A stretch of DNA of 64,000 nt, from contig NZ_WJNH01000001.1 of assembly GCF_009649735.1 (NCBI RefSeq), forward strand, positions 248,001 to 312,000. The letters run 5' to 3'. The notes under the pieces were generated by a model that was not told the origin of the DNA, made no database searches, and saw only the letters and a program-made list of their open reading frames with translations. Positions within the stretch are counted from its first letter, which is position 1. The number at the start of each line of letters is the position of its first letter. Origin of the DNA: Salinibacillus xinjiangensis (GTDB lineage: Bacteria > Bacillota > Bacilli > Bacillales > Alkalibacillaceae). Positions 1-8,851 of the stretch are shown here, one piece after another. Made by a program: the position numbers and the translations under genes.

Positions 1-227
1 CGAGCATGATAAAGGTTGATTCCATTTCACACTTTTCACAACCACTATTAGAATTCCGCTTACATAACATTATACAATATATTTAGAAATTTCAAATAAT
101 TTTATGTGCTTTTATAGAAAATTTTTATTTTCTAGTCGTAATAATGATTCTATTGTACTAGATGTATTCTTTGTTTTTAATCAAAGCTGTTTTCGCAAAG
201 CTTTTTGCTTTTTATTAATGCGAAATT
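1..227. other. AT-rich gene-free stretch
   Basis: AT-rich left edge of the window. No ORF, RNA gene or terminator could be supported here. It may be the upstream region of a gene lying outside the window. Confidence 0.3.
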
Positions 228-682
228 GATGTAAAATGCGACGTAACACTAGCGTAGATGTTTTCAATGACCTATAAGATGAGTGCTAAACCATCGCTCC
301 GGAAATACACTTCGCTTTCCGCGGGCGAGCGCTGAGCCTCCTCACTACGTTGCGGGGTCTCAGCTGTCTCTTTGCTCCCACAGGAGTCTCCGTGTATTTC
401 CTCCGCTAAAAACAGTGCCTAATTCTTTGATTTAGAGGTGGACTATTGGAATACAAAGGCTTTTAACCACGCAATAATCAGAACACTTCAATAGTGGAGG
501 CAGAATACGAAGACTCCTATGGGAGGAAGCGTGGTGAAGACCCCGCAGGAAGCGGTCTTTGCTTCCGAGGAGGCTGAGGCCGTGCCCATGGAAAGCGAAG
601 TATTCTGCCGGAACGGTTTGCATGCACTTGTATTATTCAGTAAAGAACGAATCTAAATTTTAGTTACGTCGCAGTTTATATC
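228..682. repeat. MITE-like element with terminal inverted repeats and two internal inverted copies
   Basis: About 455 bp bounded by imperfect 20-bp inverted repeats (228-247 against 663-682, consensus GATRTAAAMTGCGACGTAAC). Inside lie two diverged copies of a GC-rich block in opposite orientation, 295-405 on plus and about 493-614 on minus. Both contain CTTCGCTTTCC, CAGCCTCCTC or GAGCCTCCTC, GCGGGGTCT and a final AGGAGTCT. There is no credible ORF. From memory, blocks of this kind recur between genes in Bacillaceae genomes. I see no clear target-site duplication. Confidence 0.6.
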
Positions 683-723
683 TTTTCTGTCAAAAACCAC
701 AATCTGTTAAAAAACAGCGTTAA

Positions 724-1305
724 TCAAATATAACTTGTATCGATCACAACATCACATAAATATTCTATTTCTAGAGCCGTAAAATATCTTTCCTCCAACG
801 GGATCCATTGATGAATAAATTTCTCCAGCATCTTTTGACCGTTACGTTTTAAAATCCTTTCTTTCTGAATGCTTGGATTGACTGTTAAGAATGTTTTGTA
901 GTCATATAAGGATTGTAAAGCGGGATGTAAAGCATACACCCCTTCTATTATATTTATTTTCTTTTTAGGAAAATGAAGAGCTTCGGTCAGCGATCCAATG
1001 CTGCAATTATATTTACGATAAGTGACGGGCTTATTCTCTTTAAGTGGCTGCATAACCTCTTTGATAAAACGCTCATAATCTACATTACCACCAGGCTCAG
1101 CTAGCCGTTCTTTTGTTTTCCGTTCAAATGGCAGAAAGAAATCATCCATATGGAAGAGATTACAATCTATTTGGGCTGAGATTTCTTCAGCCAAGGTACT
1201 TTTTCCACTTGCGCATCGACCATCTATTGCGAGTATGATAGATTTGTTTTGGCTTTCAATCTTCCCCAATAGCTTGAGGATAGAACTATATGTAATTTTT
1301 TTCAT
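724..1305 (-). CDS. P-loop nucleoside (uridine-type) kinase
   Basis: A 193-residue cytosolic P-loop kinase. The Walker A loop GRCASGKST lies at residues 29-37, preceded by a hydrophobic strand (IILAID). The motif HMDDFFLP near residue 52 matches the substrate-side acidic segment of the uridine kinase/phosphoribulokinase family. Such enzymes move the ATP gamma phosphate to a nucleoside or small hydroxyl compound. The ATG is preceded by GGGGGTATTATT, a usable ribosome site. Length is close to small uridine kinase homologues, but the nucleoside-specific residues cannot be judged by eye, so the substrate is open. It lies 25 bp downstream of the DMT transporter gene and may be co-transcribed with it. 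Confidence 0.75.
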   Translation of the reverse strand: MKKITYSSILKLLGKIESQNKSIILAIDGRCASGKSTLAEEISAQIDCNLFHMDDFFLPFERKTKERLAEPGGNVDYERFIKEVMQPLKENKPVTYRKYNCSIGSLTEALHFPKKKINIIEGVYALHPALQSLYDYKTFLTVNPSIQKERILKRNGQKMLEKFIHQWIPLEERYFTALEIEYLCDVVIDTSYI

Positions 1306-1330
1306 AATAATACCCCCATTAATGAAAACT

Positions 1331-2254
1331 CTAATTCACCTTATTGGTCACTTCTCTATTAGCAGCCAAACTCCTCTTCCAATACTCCACAGTTCCTGAT
1401 CCAATCAACACCCCACAAACAATCAACACCAACCCAATCAAATGACTTACCCGAATCGTCTCTCCCAAAAAGAGTGCCGACCCAAATATCGCAAACATCG
1501 TATTAAAATTAATAAAAATAGCCGATTCTGCTGGACCCACCTGTTTAATTGCAGAGTTATAAACCATATGCCCAACAGCCGTACAAATAACAGCACTAAA
1601 TAAAAATACAGACCCTAATTGCCAATCTATTAAAAGGGATAGCTGTGATAGAGAAGAATCCTCAAATAAGCTAATAATATAGATGTGAAATGAACCGATA
1701 AAAAGCATATAACCTGTCAATAACCTCGGATCAAAGCTTGGGTTTAGCTTACTAATTAAAATAAAGGAATAGGCCTGAACAAGCATTCCAACAAAGACGA
1801 TCACATCACCGAATGACATACTTGTAACTCCACCTGAACCAGAAAGAGTTGTGGTAACAACACCAATAAAACCTAAAATAAAACCTATAATTCTAAACTT
1901 TGTCATTCGTTGACCGAGAAATATAATCGACAGCATCATGGTGGTTAAGGGACCCATTCCTAAAATTAATCCCCCGTTCACACCAGAAGTGGCGCCTAAT
2001 CCAACAGCAATCGCACTATGGTGAACAATTACATTGAATATGGCTATATATAGTAGGATGCCCAATTCCTTTTTATTAGGAAGTCGAAAAATGCCTAAAA
2101 AGTAGGTCAAAATTAAAACAACTACTCCCGCGGTGAAGATACGAAAGGAAGTTAATAGAATGGGTTCAACGTTGTCTACGAGCACCTTAATGGCAGAAAC
2201 ATTAAATCCCCACATCATCATAACGAAAACGAGCAGTGCATATGTCTTTTTCAA
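1331..2254 (-). CDS. DMT-superfamily (EamA) transporter
   Basis: A 307-residue integral membrane protein with about ten hydrophobic helices arranged as two EamA halves of about 140 residues each. The family (drug/metabolite transporter superfamily) exports amino acids, metabolites or drugs; the substrate here cannot be inferred. The call rests on the N-terminal MMWGFNVSAIKVL segment, the glycine-rich GLGATSGVNGGLILGMGPLTTM region between helices 3 and 4, and the second-half motif AVGHMVYNSAIKQVGPAESA. The start is a TTG with a weak GGTGA site upstream. The C-terminus is short and charged (NREVTNKVN), probably cytosolic. It sits directly upstream of the P-loop kinase gene on the same strand. 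Confidence 0.85.
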   Translation of the reverse strand: MKKTYALLVFVMMMWGFNVSAIKVLVDNVEPILLTSFRIFTAGVVVLILTYFLGIFRLPNKKELGILLYIAIFNVIVHHSAIAVGLGATSGVNGGLILGMGPLTTMMLSIIFLGQRMTKFRIIGFILGFIGVVTTTLSGSGGVTSMSFGDVIVFVGMLVQAYSFILISKLNPSFDPRLLTGYMLFIGSFHIYIISLFEDSSLSQLSLLIDWQLGSVFLFSAVICTAVGHMVYNSAIKQVGPAESAIFINFNTMFAIFGSALFLGETIRVSHLIGLVLIVCGVLIGSGTVEYWKRSLAANREVTNKVN

Positions 2255-2420
2255 AACGAAATCACCAAATTTCTAAAGTTGTAAAATACTTATCTACCAA
2301 TATAAATATAAACGTTGTACGAGGTTAGGGCAAACTAAATTGAAAGTGACAACTATAGATGATATGACTTAAAAAGGTCCTTATTCATCCTTTTAATGAA
2401 TTCAGCAGAAACTTAACACT

Positions 2421-2460
2421 AAAAAACTTGCCCTTTCCTATTAATGGAAAAGGCAAGTTC
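2421..2460 (-). terminator. Rho-independent terminator of the AmiE-like gene
   Basis: Read on the minus strand, AACTTGCC-TTTCC pairs with GGAAA-GGCAAGTT around an ATTAAT loop, followed by a T run. It lies 28 bp past the stop of the secreted serine hydrolase. Confidence 0.85.
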
Positions 2461-2488
2461 TAGAGTAGTTACATCCCCACCCAAATAT

Positions 2489-4177
2489 TTAATAATTCCT
2501 TCGTTCCCAGCCATCAGCCAAAAATTCAGGAGTAAAAGTCTGACCATCCGCCGTCGTTAGGCTCGCATTGTAAATATACCAACCCCTATTGTTCGTATAA
2601 TCATCTGTCTCATAATGGAAGCGAACGAATTTCGTGTCCGCTGGTAATTGGATTTGGTTAGTTTGCCAATTTGAACTTCCTGTAAATGATTTAATTGCTG
2701 TCCACTGTTCTCCATCAGTAGATATCTCAACTTTTCCGAAATCATAACCGTTTTCTAATCTAAACCAGGTATCGAAGTTAAGCATTGTCTCTTGGTCTAG
2801 ATTTACCTCAGCTGTTAGGGTATTGTCTAGATGATCACCATAGCCCGCGAACCATGCTTTATCTTTATTCGGAATGGCTGCAGGAATAGCGTCTGCTACT
2901 TGTCTTGCAAATTGGCGTCGCGCTGGATTGGTTGATGTTGTTTCTCGAGTTGGGTGGACGCGATTTGTTAATAATATCGCAATCGTATTATTGTGTTTGT
3001 TGATGACCATAGAGGTACCTGTATAGCCTGTATGACCAATTGAAGAACCAGTTAGTGCATCCATGTACCAGCCTTGGTCAATCTCATAGCCGAGTCCATG
3101 GCTATCTGCAGGAAACTGCGGAATTTGATTTTCTACTAATAACTCAACAGTTTCGGGCTTCAGTATTTGTTTCCCTCCATATTTCCCATCATTAACAAAC
3201 ATATGAGCAAACTTAGCTAAGTCTGTTGCTGTTGAAAAAACCCCTGCATGACCTGCGACTCCATCTAAAGACCAAGCATTTTCATCGTGTACGCTTCCCC
3301 ATACTAAGCCTCTATCTGGAAATGCCTGATATTCAGTTGCGGCAATCCTATTTTTAAGTTCATTTGGTGGATTATACATCGTATCATGCATTTTTAACGG
3401 CTCAGTAATATGCTCATAAACAAATTGATCAAGACGCTTGCCTGATAATCGTTCCACAAGAGCACCTAGTGTAATCATATTTAAATCACTGTAGGTATAA
3501 GACTCACCAGGTTCATTTTTTAATGGGTAGGCGAAAACATATTGTAAACGATCCTCTCTCGTTTCACCTTGGGTATAAAGGGGAACCCATGCCGTGAATC
3601 CAGACGTATGTGTCATCAGTTGACGTATGGTCACATCCTCTTTTCCATTTTGAGCAAATTCAGGAATGTGTTCAGAAACTGGATCATCGAGGTCGAATTG
3701 GCCCTGTTCATATAAAATCATAGCTGCTGTAGTGGTAAAAACCTTACTTATAGATGCAAGGTCGAATATCGTATCCTTTTGCATCTTAATTGGGTTATCC
3801 ATTTCCGTTTTCGAACCATCTAAATAACGAGCAGCATATCCGTAAGATTCATGCTGAACAATGTGCCCTCGTCTCGCTACAATCGATACAGCTCCAGGCA
3901 TAACTTCATCTTCAATCATGGTTGACATGACTTGATCAATCTTGTTTAAGGGACCCTGCATCATGCCAGCACCTCGGGCCGAGCCTGGATGAAGGACGGG
4001 CGAACTCTTCCCGGGACTATTCCATGAAAAGACCGGATGTGGAGGACGAGTGAACTCCTTATCAGGTGGTGTCTCTATAGTTGGTGAGCCCCCTAAACCG
4101 AAAACAGCACTAGTCGGTAAAAGCAATGATGTGGTTAATAAAAGTCCCATTATGGGTATTACTTTTTTCTTATTCAT
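2489..4177 (-). CDS. Secreted class C beta-lactamase-family serine hydrolase, AmiE-like, with C-terminal sandwich domain
   Basis: A 562-residue secreted protein. Residues 1-27 form a signal peptide (KKK, hydrophobic stretch, TSAVFG). The serine-hydrolase domain spans about 75-430: nucleophile motif SISK at 142-145, YSD at 229-231 (the YxN position), HTG at 382-384. Family members include D,D-peptidases, esterases and B. subtilis AmiE, which removes peptides from muropeptides. The gene lies next to the MurR/MurQ locus, which supports a muropeptide role. Residues 455-562 are extra compared with AmiE (about 440) and resemble the beta-sandwich seen in immune-inhibitor-A-like proteases (GWYIYNASL). 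It has its own terminator and is probably expressed apart from the operon upstream. The exact substrate is an inference. Confidence 0.75.
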   Translation of the reverse strand: MNKKKVIPIMGLLLTTSLLLPTSAVFGLGGSPTIETPPDKEFTRPPHPVFSWNSPGKSSPVLHPGSARGAGMMQGPLNKIDQVMSTMIEDEVMPGAVSIVARRGHIVQHESYGYAARYLDGSKTEMDNPIKMQKDTIFDLASISKVFTTTAAMILYEQGQFDLDDPVSEHIPEFAQNGKEDVTIRQLMTHTSGFTAWVPLYTQGETREDRLQYVFAYPLKNEPGESYTYSDLNMITLGALVERLSGKRLDQFVYEHITEPLKMHDTMYNPPNELKNRIAATEYQAFPDRGLVWGSVHDENAWSLDGVAGHAGVFSTATDLAKFAHMFVNDGKYGGKQILKPETVELLVENQIPQFPADSHGLGYEIDQGWYMDALTGSSIGHTGYTGTSMVINKHNNTIAILLTNRVHPTRETTSTNPARRQFARQVADAIPAAIPNKDKAWFAGYGDHLDNTLTAEVNLDQETMLNFDTWFRLENGYDFGKVEISTDGEQWTAIKSFTGSSNWQTNQIQLPADTKFVRFHYETDDYTNNRGWYIYNASLTTADGQTFTPEFLADGWERRNY

Positions 4178-4483
4178 TTTAACCTCCCCATTTCAAAAAA
4201 TTTGGTTATTGCTGAGCTTTGGAAATCTGGGTGAGAGCAGAATGATTAATGAGGGTTTCATGGTGTATTCATACGAAGTAAAAAACAAAACTATCGTAAG
4301 CTGTTCAAGTCTTCATCACCTCCAGGGAACCACTTACAATGAAGGATGATTCTAGCTTACATTGGACAACCTCAGATGTCTATCCCACTTTTTTACTGTT
4401 GTCTATCCCGTTTTCACAGCAAATTTGGTCATTGGTATAGGGCTAGATACCTTTATCTTACCTATTATCTCTTAATTCCATTA
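4178..4483. other. Gap upstream of the AmiE-like gene
   Basis: About 300 bp between the AmiE-like start and the MurR terminator. It must carry the promoter of the AmiE-like gene if that gene is independent, but I could not pick a convincing -35/-10 pair. A plus-strand reading frame here overlaps the signal-peptide region in antisense and looks accidental. Confidence 0.3.
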
Positions 4484-4512
4484 TAAAAAGGCCCTCGAAT
4501 AAGGACCTTTTT
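4484..4512 (-). terminator. Terminator of the MurR-like gene
   Basis: On the minus strand AAAAAGG-CC and GG-CCTTTTT form a stem whose 3' arm is itself the T tract. It lies just beyond the stop codon of the RpiR-family regulator. Confidence 0.7.
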
Positions 4513-4525
4513 CTCCTTTTCCCTA

Positions 4526-5422
4526 CTATTCACCCTTCACAAAATCAATCGCCTTCCGAATCTCCTCATGATAAACCGTCGCCTCTTCAAACTCCTCCGT
4601 CACCACACTAATAAACAAAATATCAATCATATGTAATTGCGCGAGCCGAGAAGAAGTTGCCCCACTGCGAAAAGGAGCCGGAACTTCACGCGATGCAGAA
4701 ATAAACAAATTAATCTCTGCCTGATCAACCACCCGCGAAGTTCCGTAACGAGTCAAACTAATGGCAACGGCTCCTTTTTTCCGAGCAAGCTCCATCACCT
4801 TAGCTGTTTCACTCGTTTCACCAGAGAAGGAGATCCCAAACACTACGTCATTTTCTTTCACATTCGCAATATACATGGCCGCGTTATGAATATCTGTAAA
4901 AGCCGAAACTGCTTTGTTCATCCTCAGGAATTTTTGTTGAGCATCCTGAGCAATAATTCCGGAAGCACCAACGCCAAAGAAATGAATTTTTTCAGCCTTT
5001 TTTAAAGCTGCTACGGCCTTTCCTAAGGTATCATAGTTGGCTAGTGCAGCTGTCTCCCGAATAGCGGTTAAGCTATTGTTTGTCATTTTCTCCACAATCG
5101 ATTCCTGATCTTCCCCTGGCTGAATATCACTATAGGCAGAATCAGGCTTAGATGGCTTATGTAAATCACCAGAAATTCGCAGCTTTAACTCTTGAAACCC
5201 ATTCAAACCAAGGGATTTACACAAACGAATTACTGCTGCACTACTGGTCGAGCTCACCGTCCCAAGTTCAGTTGCCGTAGAGTAAATTGCTTCTTGCGGG
5301 TGCTTTACAATATATTGAGCCACTTTTCGTTCAGATGGCGGAAGTCGGTCCATCACTTCATCTAACATGACCAATCCACCTGAAAGTGAAGAGTTGGTTT
5401 TCAATTTATCCTTCAAGTTCAT
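4526..5422 (-). CDS. MurR/RpiR-family transcriptional regulator (HTH + SIS)
   Basis: A 298-residue regulator. An N-terminal HTH_6 domain (about 1-80, with STATELGTVSSTSSAAVIRLCKSLG) is followed by a SIS sugar-phosphate-binding domain (about 125-265, with FGVGASGIIAQDAQQKFLR and FGISFSGETSE). Members sense phosphosugars; MurR senses N-acetylmuramate 6-phosphate in E. coli. Because it is the last gene of a MurQ locus, I infer the same ligand. The reading frame opens further upstream, but that extension runs through a terminator hairpin. I chose the internal ATG (MNLKDKL), although its AAAGGA site is rather close; a TTG two codons later is possible. A hairpin at 5437-5473 separates it from the permease genes. 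Confidence 0.85.
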   Translation of the reverse strand: MNLKDKLKTNSSLSGGLVMLDEVMDRLPPSERKVAQYIVKHPQEAIYSTATELGTVSSTSSAAVIRLCKSLGLNGFQELKLRISGDLHKPSKPDSAYSDIQPGEDQESIVEKMTNNSLTAIRETAALANYDTLGKAVAALKKAEKIHFFGVGASGIIAQDAQQKFLRMNKAVSAFTDIHNAAMYIANVKENDVVFGISFSGETSETAKVMELARKKGAVAISLTRYGTSRVVDQAEINLFISASREVPAPFRSGATSSRLAQLHMIDILFISVVTEEFEEATVYHEEIRKAIDFVKGE

Positions 5423-5436
5423 CAATCCTTTTTTTA

Positions 5437-5473
5437 GAAAAAGTAAGCTTTCGCAGATAATACTTGCGAAAGC
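5437..5473 (-). terminator. Hairpin terminator between permease and MurR-like gene
   Basis: On the minus strand GCTTTCGCA and TGCGAAAGC form a perfect 9-bp stem followed by TTACTTTTT. It should limit read-through from the ABC permease genes into the regulator. Confidence 0.75.
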
Positions 5474-5517
5474 CACTTTGTTTTGTCTGTTTTTATTTTA
5501 CGAAATCCAAGAGTATT

Positions 5518-6357
5518 TTACCCTTTCAAAGCTCCTTCTGTCATTCCTTTTGTAATTCTACGTTGGAAAATAGCATAAAGGATAATGACAGGAATAATCG
5601 CAATCGTTAAGCTGGCAAATAGTGCCCCCCAGGCATTCGTATACTGGGTTTCATTACTGATAAAGTCAATCGCTAGCGCTAATGTGTATTTTTGTTCACT
5701 TTGAAGGAAAATGAGTGCCATAAAGTATTCGTTCCAGAACTGGATGGCATTCATAATCGACACCGTAATAATCGCTGTTGTGGATAGTGGTGTCACGATT
5801 TTTAATAATATCCCGTAACTTGACATACCATCTATTGCAGCTGCTTCCTCTAACTCTTTAGGAATGGAGTTCATAAAACTAGTCAGAATAAAGATCGAAA
5901 ATGGCAACTGTGACATGGCATACACTAACGATAATCCTATAATACTATCGAGCAGGTTTAGCTTCATTAATAGGAAGAAAAGTGGAATCCACCCTAGTAC
6001 CATCGGAATCATCATGGCCGAAATGTAGAGGGTAAAAAGCGCTCCGCTCCCTTTGAATCGAATCCGTTCTAACGCATATGCGGTAGGAATCGCTAAAATA
6101 AGCGTTATAAATATCCCCAGAACCGTAACAATTAAACTATTAAAAACACTTATATCAATATTAAATTCATTCCATGCGGTTACAAAGTTTTGAAAGCTGA
6201 ATGTTTCCGGAAGCCCCCATGGATCCTTATAGATTTCAGCGTTATTTTTAAAGGAGCCGATAATCATCCAAATAATCGGGTATAATACGATGACTGCCCA
6301 AGCAATGAGCGGAATTCGTATCCCTGTACGAACGATAAAGTTACGTATATGTTTCAC
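5518..6357 (-). CDS. Carbohydrate ABC transporter permease (MalG type)
   Basis: A 279-residue inner-membrane permease with about six helices. It carries the conserved EAA loop (EELEEAAAIDGMSSYGILLK, about 190-210) that docks the ATPase, and the usual short C-terminal tail (RRITKGMTEGALKG) of the MalG branch. Partners are the MalF-type permease 18 bp upstream and the binding lipoprotein beyond it. No ATPase gene is present; Bacillus sugar importers of this class commonly share MsmX, encoded elsewhere. Because the operon also encodes MurQ and a BadF-type sugar kinase, the likely cargo is N-acetylmuramate or a muropeptide sugar (inference). Confidence 0.9.
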   Translation of the reverse strand: MKHIRNFIVRTGIRIPLIAWAVIVLYPIIWMIIGSFKNNAEIYKDPWGLPETFSFQNFVTAWNEFNIDISVFNSLIVTVLGIFITLILAIPTAYALERIRFKGSGALFTLYISAMMIPMVLGWIPLFFLLMKLNLLDSIIGLSLVYAMSQLPFSIFILTSFMNSIPKELEEAAAIDGMSSYGILLKIVTPLSTTAIITVSIMNAIQFWNEYFMALIFLQSEQKYTLALAIDFISNETQYTNAWGALFASLTIAIIPVIILYAIFQRRITKGMTEGALKG

Positions 6358-6375
6358 TAATCTCCCTCCCCCATC

Positions 6376-7269
6376 TTAATATTCTACCTTCTCTCTTCTC
6401 ATAAAGAACTGTAAGATTAACACCGTAATCAGTGAAATAATCAAAATGACAACCCCAATGGTCGCACCATATCCAAAGTTAAATTGTTTAAAGGCTTGCT
6501 GGTACAAGTAGGACCCCATAACGTGTGTTGCATTGTTTGGTCCACCCTGTGTCATAACTTGAACAATAATGAAGGATCCATTCAACGTCGTGATTACGAT
6601 ATACAGAATAGAAACCTTAATTTGCGGCCATACAAGTGGCATCGTAATTTTCCAAAACTGCTGCCATTCGCTAGCACCGTCGATTTCCGCTGCTTCATAA
6701 TAGCTTTTGGGCACATTGGAAATTCCTCCAATAAGGAGTAGCATGAACAAACCAATACCCGCCCAAACGGATGGAAGAACTAAGCTAGGAAGTGCCCACT
6801 CTTCATCCCCGAGCCATGGTCTTGCCCATTCCTCTAAGCCGATCATTTCTAACCCTGAGTTCACAAGTCCTAGTCCTGGGTTGTAAATAAACATCCACAA
6901 AATCCCGATAACGACAACGGACATGATATTTGGGAAAAAGAAAATCACGCGGTAGAATGGTGCTTCCTTAATCCGTAGCTGGGTTAAGGCAACCGCAAAG
7001 AAGATGGCTAGAATCATAATCCCAATTACTTTTGTGACCACAAGGAAGTAGTCATGCAGAATTGTGCTTGGAAAGATTTCATCATTAAACAATTTGATAT
7101 AATTGCTAAAGCCTACAAAGTCTTTATCTGCGGCAGAGCCGGACCATTCAAAGAATGAGTAATATAAGCCACTAAAAAGTGGATAGAGGGTAAAAATAGC
7201 AAATAAAATAAATGTTGGAACCAAACAAAAAGCTAAAAACAAATATTTCTGCTTTTTCGTCTGTACCAT
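6376..7269 (-). CDS. Carbohydrate ABC transporter permease (MalF/UgpA type)
   Basis: A 297-residue permease with six predicted helices. The large periplasm-side loop after helix 1 (SGLYYSFFEWSG, GFSNYIKLFND) and the EAA motif YYEAAEIDGASEWQQFWKIT (about 191-210) identify the MalF/UgpA branch. It would form a heterodimer with the MalG-type partner directly downstream. The start ATG has an AGGAGG site. The gene is separated from the binding-protein gene by a 118-bp gap filled by a large palindrome (7304-7358), an arrangement that often lowers permease expression relative to the binding protein. Confidence 0.9.
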   Translation of the reverse strand: MVQTKKQKYLFLAFCLVPTFILFAIFTLYPLFSGLYYSFFEWSGSAADKDFVGFSNYIKLFNDEIFPSTILHDYFLVVTKVIGIMILAIFFAVALTQLRIKEAPFYRVIFFFPNIMSVVVIGILWMFIYNPGLGLVNSGLEMIGLEEWARPWLGDEEWALPSLVLPSVWAGIGLFMLLLIGGISNVPKSYYEAAEIDGASEWQQFWKITMPLVWPQIKVSILYIVITTLNGSFIIVQVMTQGGPNNATHVMGSYLYQQAFKQFNFGYGATIGVVILIISLITVLILQFFMRREKVEY

Positions 7270-7303
7270 CCAATCACCTCCTGTGAAGTTTGTGTAGGTC
7301 TTG

Positions 7304-7358
7304 GGGTGCCTGTCACGTGACGAATTTAATCTTCAAATTCGCCACGTGACAGGCACCC
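7304..7358. repeat. Large near-perfect palindrome between binding-protein and permease genes
   Basis: Two 24-bp arms differing at one position flank the loop AATCTTC. Each arm begins GGGTGCCTGTCACGTG. Related GTGCCTGTCAC palindromes are, from memory, dispersed in Bacillaceae genomes (REP-like). It lacks a terminal T run, so it more likely stabilises the upstream transcript or causes partial termination than acts as a full terminator. Confidence 0.7.
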
Positions 7359-7387
7359 AGGGATATCCCGGGTACCCTATAAAATGA

Positions 7388-8767
7388 TTATTCGAGTCCG
7401 GCGCGATATTCTGCTGCCGCTTCCTCTGCTTCTTGAACAAATTCTTCAGCTGTAATGTTTCCTAGCATTAGTGATACAAGTGAGTTACTAATAGGTGTTT
7501 CAAGGTCAGCACTCATTGGATGAGGCTTTTGATAGATTTGAACTTGCTCAGGGTCGTTAATCAATTTGTTTGCATCAATTAAGTAACCAGGAGCATTACT
7601 GTCTGCCAAATCAACACCTGTAATGTTCATGATTGCACCAGTGTGCTCAGAGAAGGATTTTGCATATTCCCTTGTGAAAACAAACTCAACAAAAGCTTTT
7701 GCAGCTTCTGGATTTTCAGCTTGCTCAGCAATTGCTAATGGACGTAAATCAGGAACAATTGCCATTGGCTCGCCAGCATCGTTCATTGGAGATGGAATGA
7801 ATCCATATTCAAAGTCTTCAGGCGTATCATTTGCCATCTCATTTGGTAACCAGAATCCAACTGGAATGTATGCATTATCCCCTAGTAAGAAGTTCATTTG
7901 AGATTGAGTATGGTTAAGTGCACCGAAACCTTCATCAATGAATCCAGCTTTTTGCATTTCTTCAACCTTCTTCATCACTTCTAGTACAGGTTCACTAGTC
8001 CATGCGCCTTCTTTACCTTGGATAACATCAGCAAGTAGTTGGTCCCCACCAGCTGCTCCAAAGGCAGGATATAGTACCCCTCTTAGGAAGTAGTATGGAT
8101 ATTGACCTGTTGTAACAAATGGAGCGATATCTTCATTTGCTTGGATTTCTTCCATAGAGCTCATGAAGCTTTCAAAGTCAGATGGCACTTCATAGCCCTC
8201 TGCTTCAAATTTTGCTTTGTCATACCAAGTTCCCCAAGTATCGAAAACAAGTGGTAGGCTGTAAGTTTTACCATCATAGTCAGCAGGATCAACGATAAAG
8301 CTGTCTTTAAGCTTTGAACCGTCAGCTAATTCAATGCCCTCTAACCATTCTGTTAAATCCATAAGCTGTCCATCTTCAACCATTTGCGTTTCACTTGAAC
8401 CAGCACCATCAATGTAAACAACATCTGGTGGATCGTTAGAAACCCAACGTGATCTCATTTCTTCGTTAATGTTAGGACCTGCATGCTCTGTAATGGTTAC
8501 ATCTGGATACTTCTCTTGGAAATCACCAATAACTTCCTTCCACCAAGAATCTCCGTAACCCCCAACGAAGTATTGAATTTCTAGTTCGCCTGAAATTTCA
8601 CCGTTACCAGTGTCTTCAGAGCCTTCATTCTGTGTATCTTCTTGTTCTGTGTCTTCTGTTTGATCATCGCCTTCACCTTCTGTGTCAGATGAACATCCTG
8701 CAATGACACCAAGAATCAGAATCATCGCCAACAACAAAAGATATGGACTTTGTAGAAACTTCTTCAC
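7388..8767 (-). CDS. Extracellular sugar-binding lipoprotein of an ABC importer
   Basis: A 459-residue family 1 solute-binding lipoprotein. The signal ends in the lipobox VIAGC (Cys about 25), followed by a long acidic, Glu/Asp/Thr-rich linker (about 28-58) that tethers the folded domain. The core begins at ELEIQYFVGGYGDSWW and has the PDVVYIDGAG and FDTWGTWYDK segments typical of carbohydrate binders. It would capture the cargo outside the membrane and deliver it to the two permeases encoded downstream. It lies 84 bp after murQ, and that gap contains an inverted repeat. Cargo is inferred as N-acetylmuramate-type sugar from the neighbouring genes; family membership alone does not show this. 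Confidence 0.9.
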   Translation of the reverse strand: MKKFLQSPYLLLLAMILILGVIAGCSSDTEGEGDDQTEDTEQEDTQNEGSEDTGNGEISGELEIQYFVGGYGDSWWKEVIGDFQEKYPDVTITEHAGPNINEEMRSRWVSNDPPDVVYIDGAGSSETQMVEDGQLMDLTEWLEGIELADGSKLKDSFIVDPADYDGKTYSLPLVFDTWGTWYDKAKFEAEGYEVPSDFESFMSSMEEIQANEDIAPFVTTGQYPYYFLRGVLYPAFGAAGGDQLLADVIQGKEGAWTSEPVLEVMKKVEEMQKAGFIDEGFGALNHTQSQMNFLLGDNAYIPVGFWLPNEMANDTPEDFEYGFIPSPMNDAGEPMAIVPDLRPLAIAEQAENPEAAKAFVEFVFTREYAKSFSEHTGAIMNITGVDLADSNAPGYLIDANKLINDPEQVQIYQKPHPMSADLETPISNSLVSLMLGNITAEEFVQEAEEAAAEYRAGLE

Positions 8768-8807
8768 TGCTTTTCCCCCTTGCTAATTATTTTTTTATTG
8801 AAAATCA

Positions 8808-8838
8808 TTAATCGTAGAAAGCAGTATTCTACATTAAT
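8808..8838. promoter_or_regulatory. Inverted repeat between murQ and the binding-protein gene
   Basis: GTAGAA (8814-8819) and TTCTAC (8827-8832) form an inverted repeat with a 7-bp spacer, and both arms are flanked by ATTAAT. It lies about 50 bp upstream of the lipoprotein start, so it may be an operator for the RpiR-type regulator or a transcript hairpin. Function not shown. Confidence 0.35.
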
Positions 8839-8851
8839 GACCTTTCAACCA

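Noticed and set aside
432-623. Minus-strand frame inside the MITE-like element
   Set aside because: Lies within the GC-rich repeat block; composition and lack of a ribosome site argue against coding.
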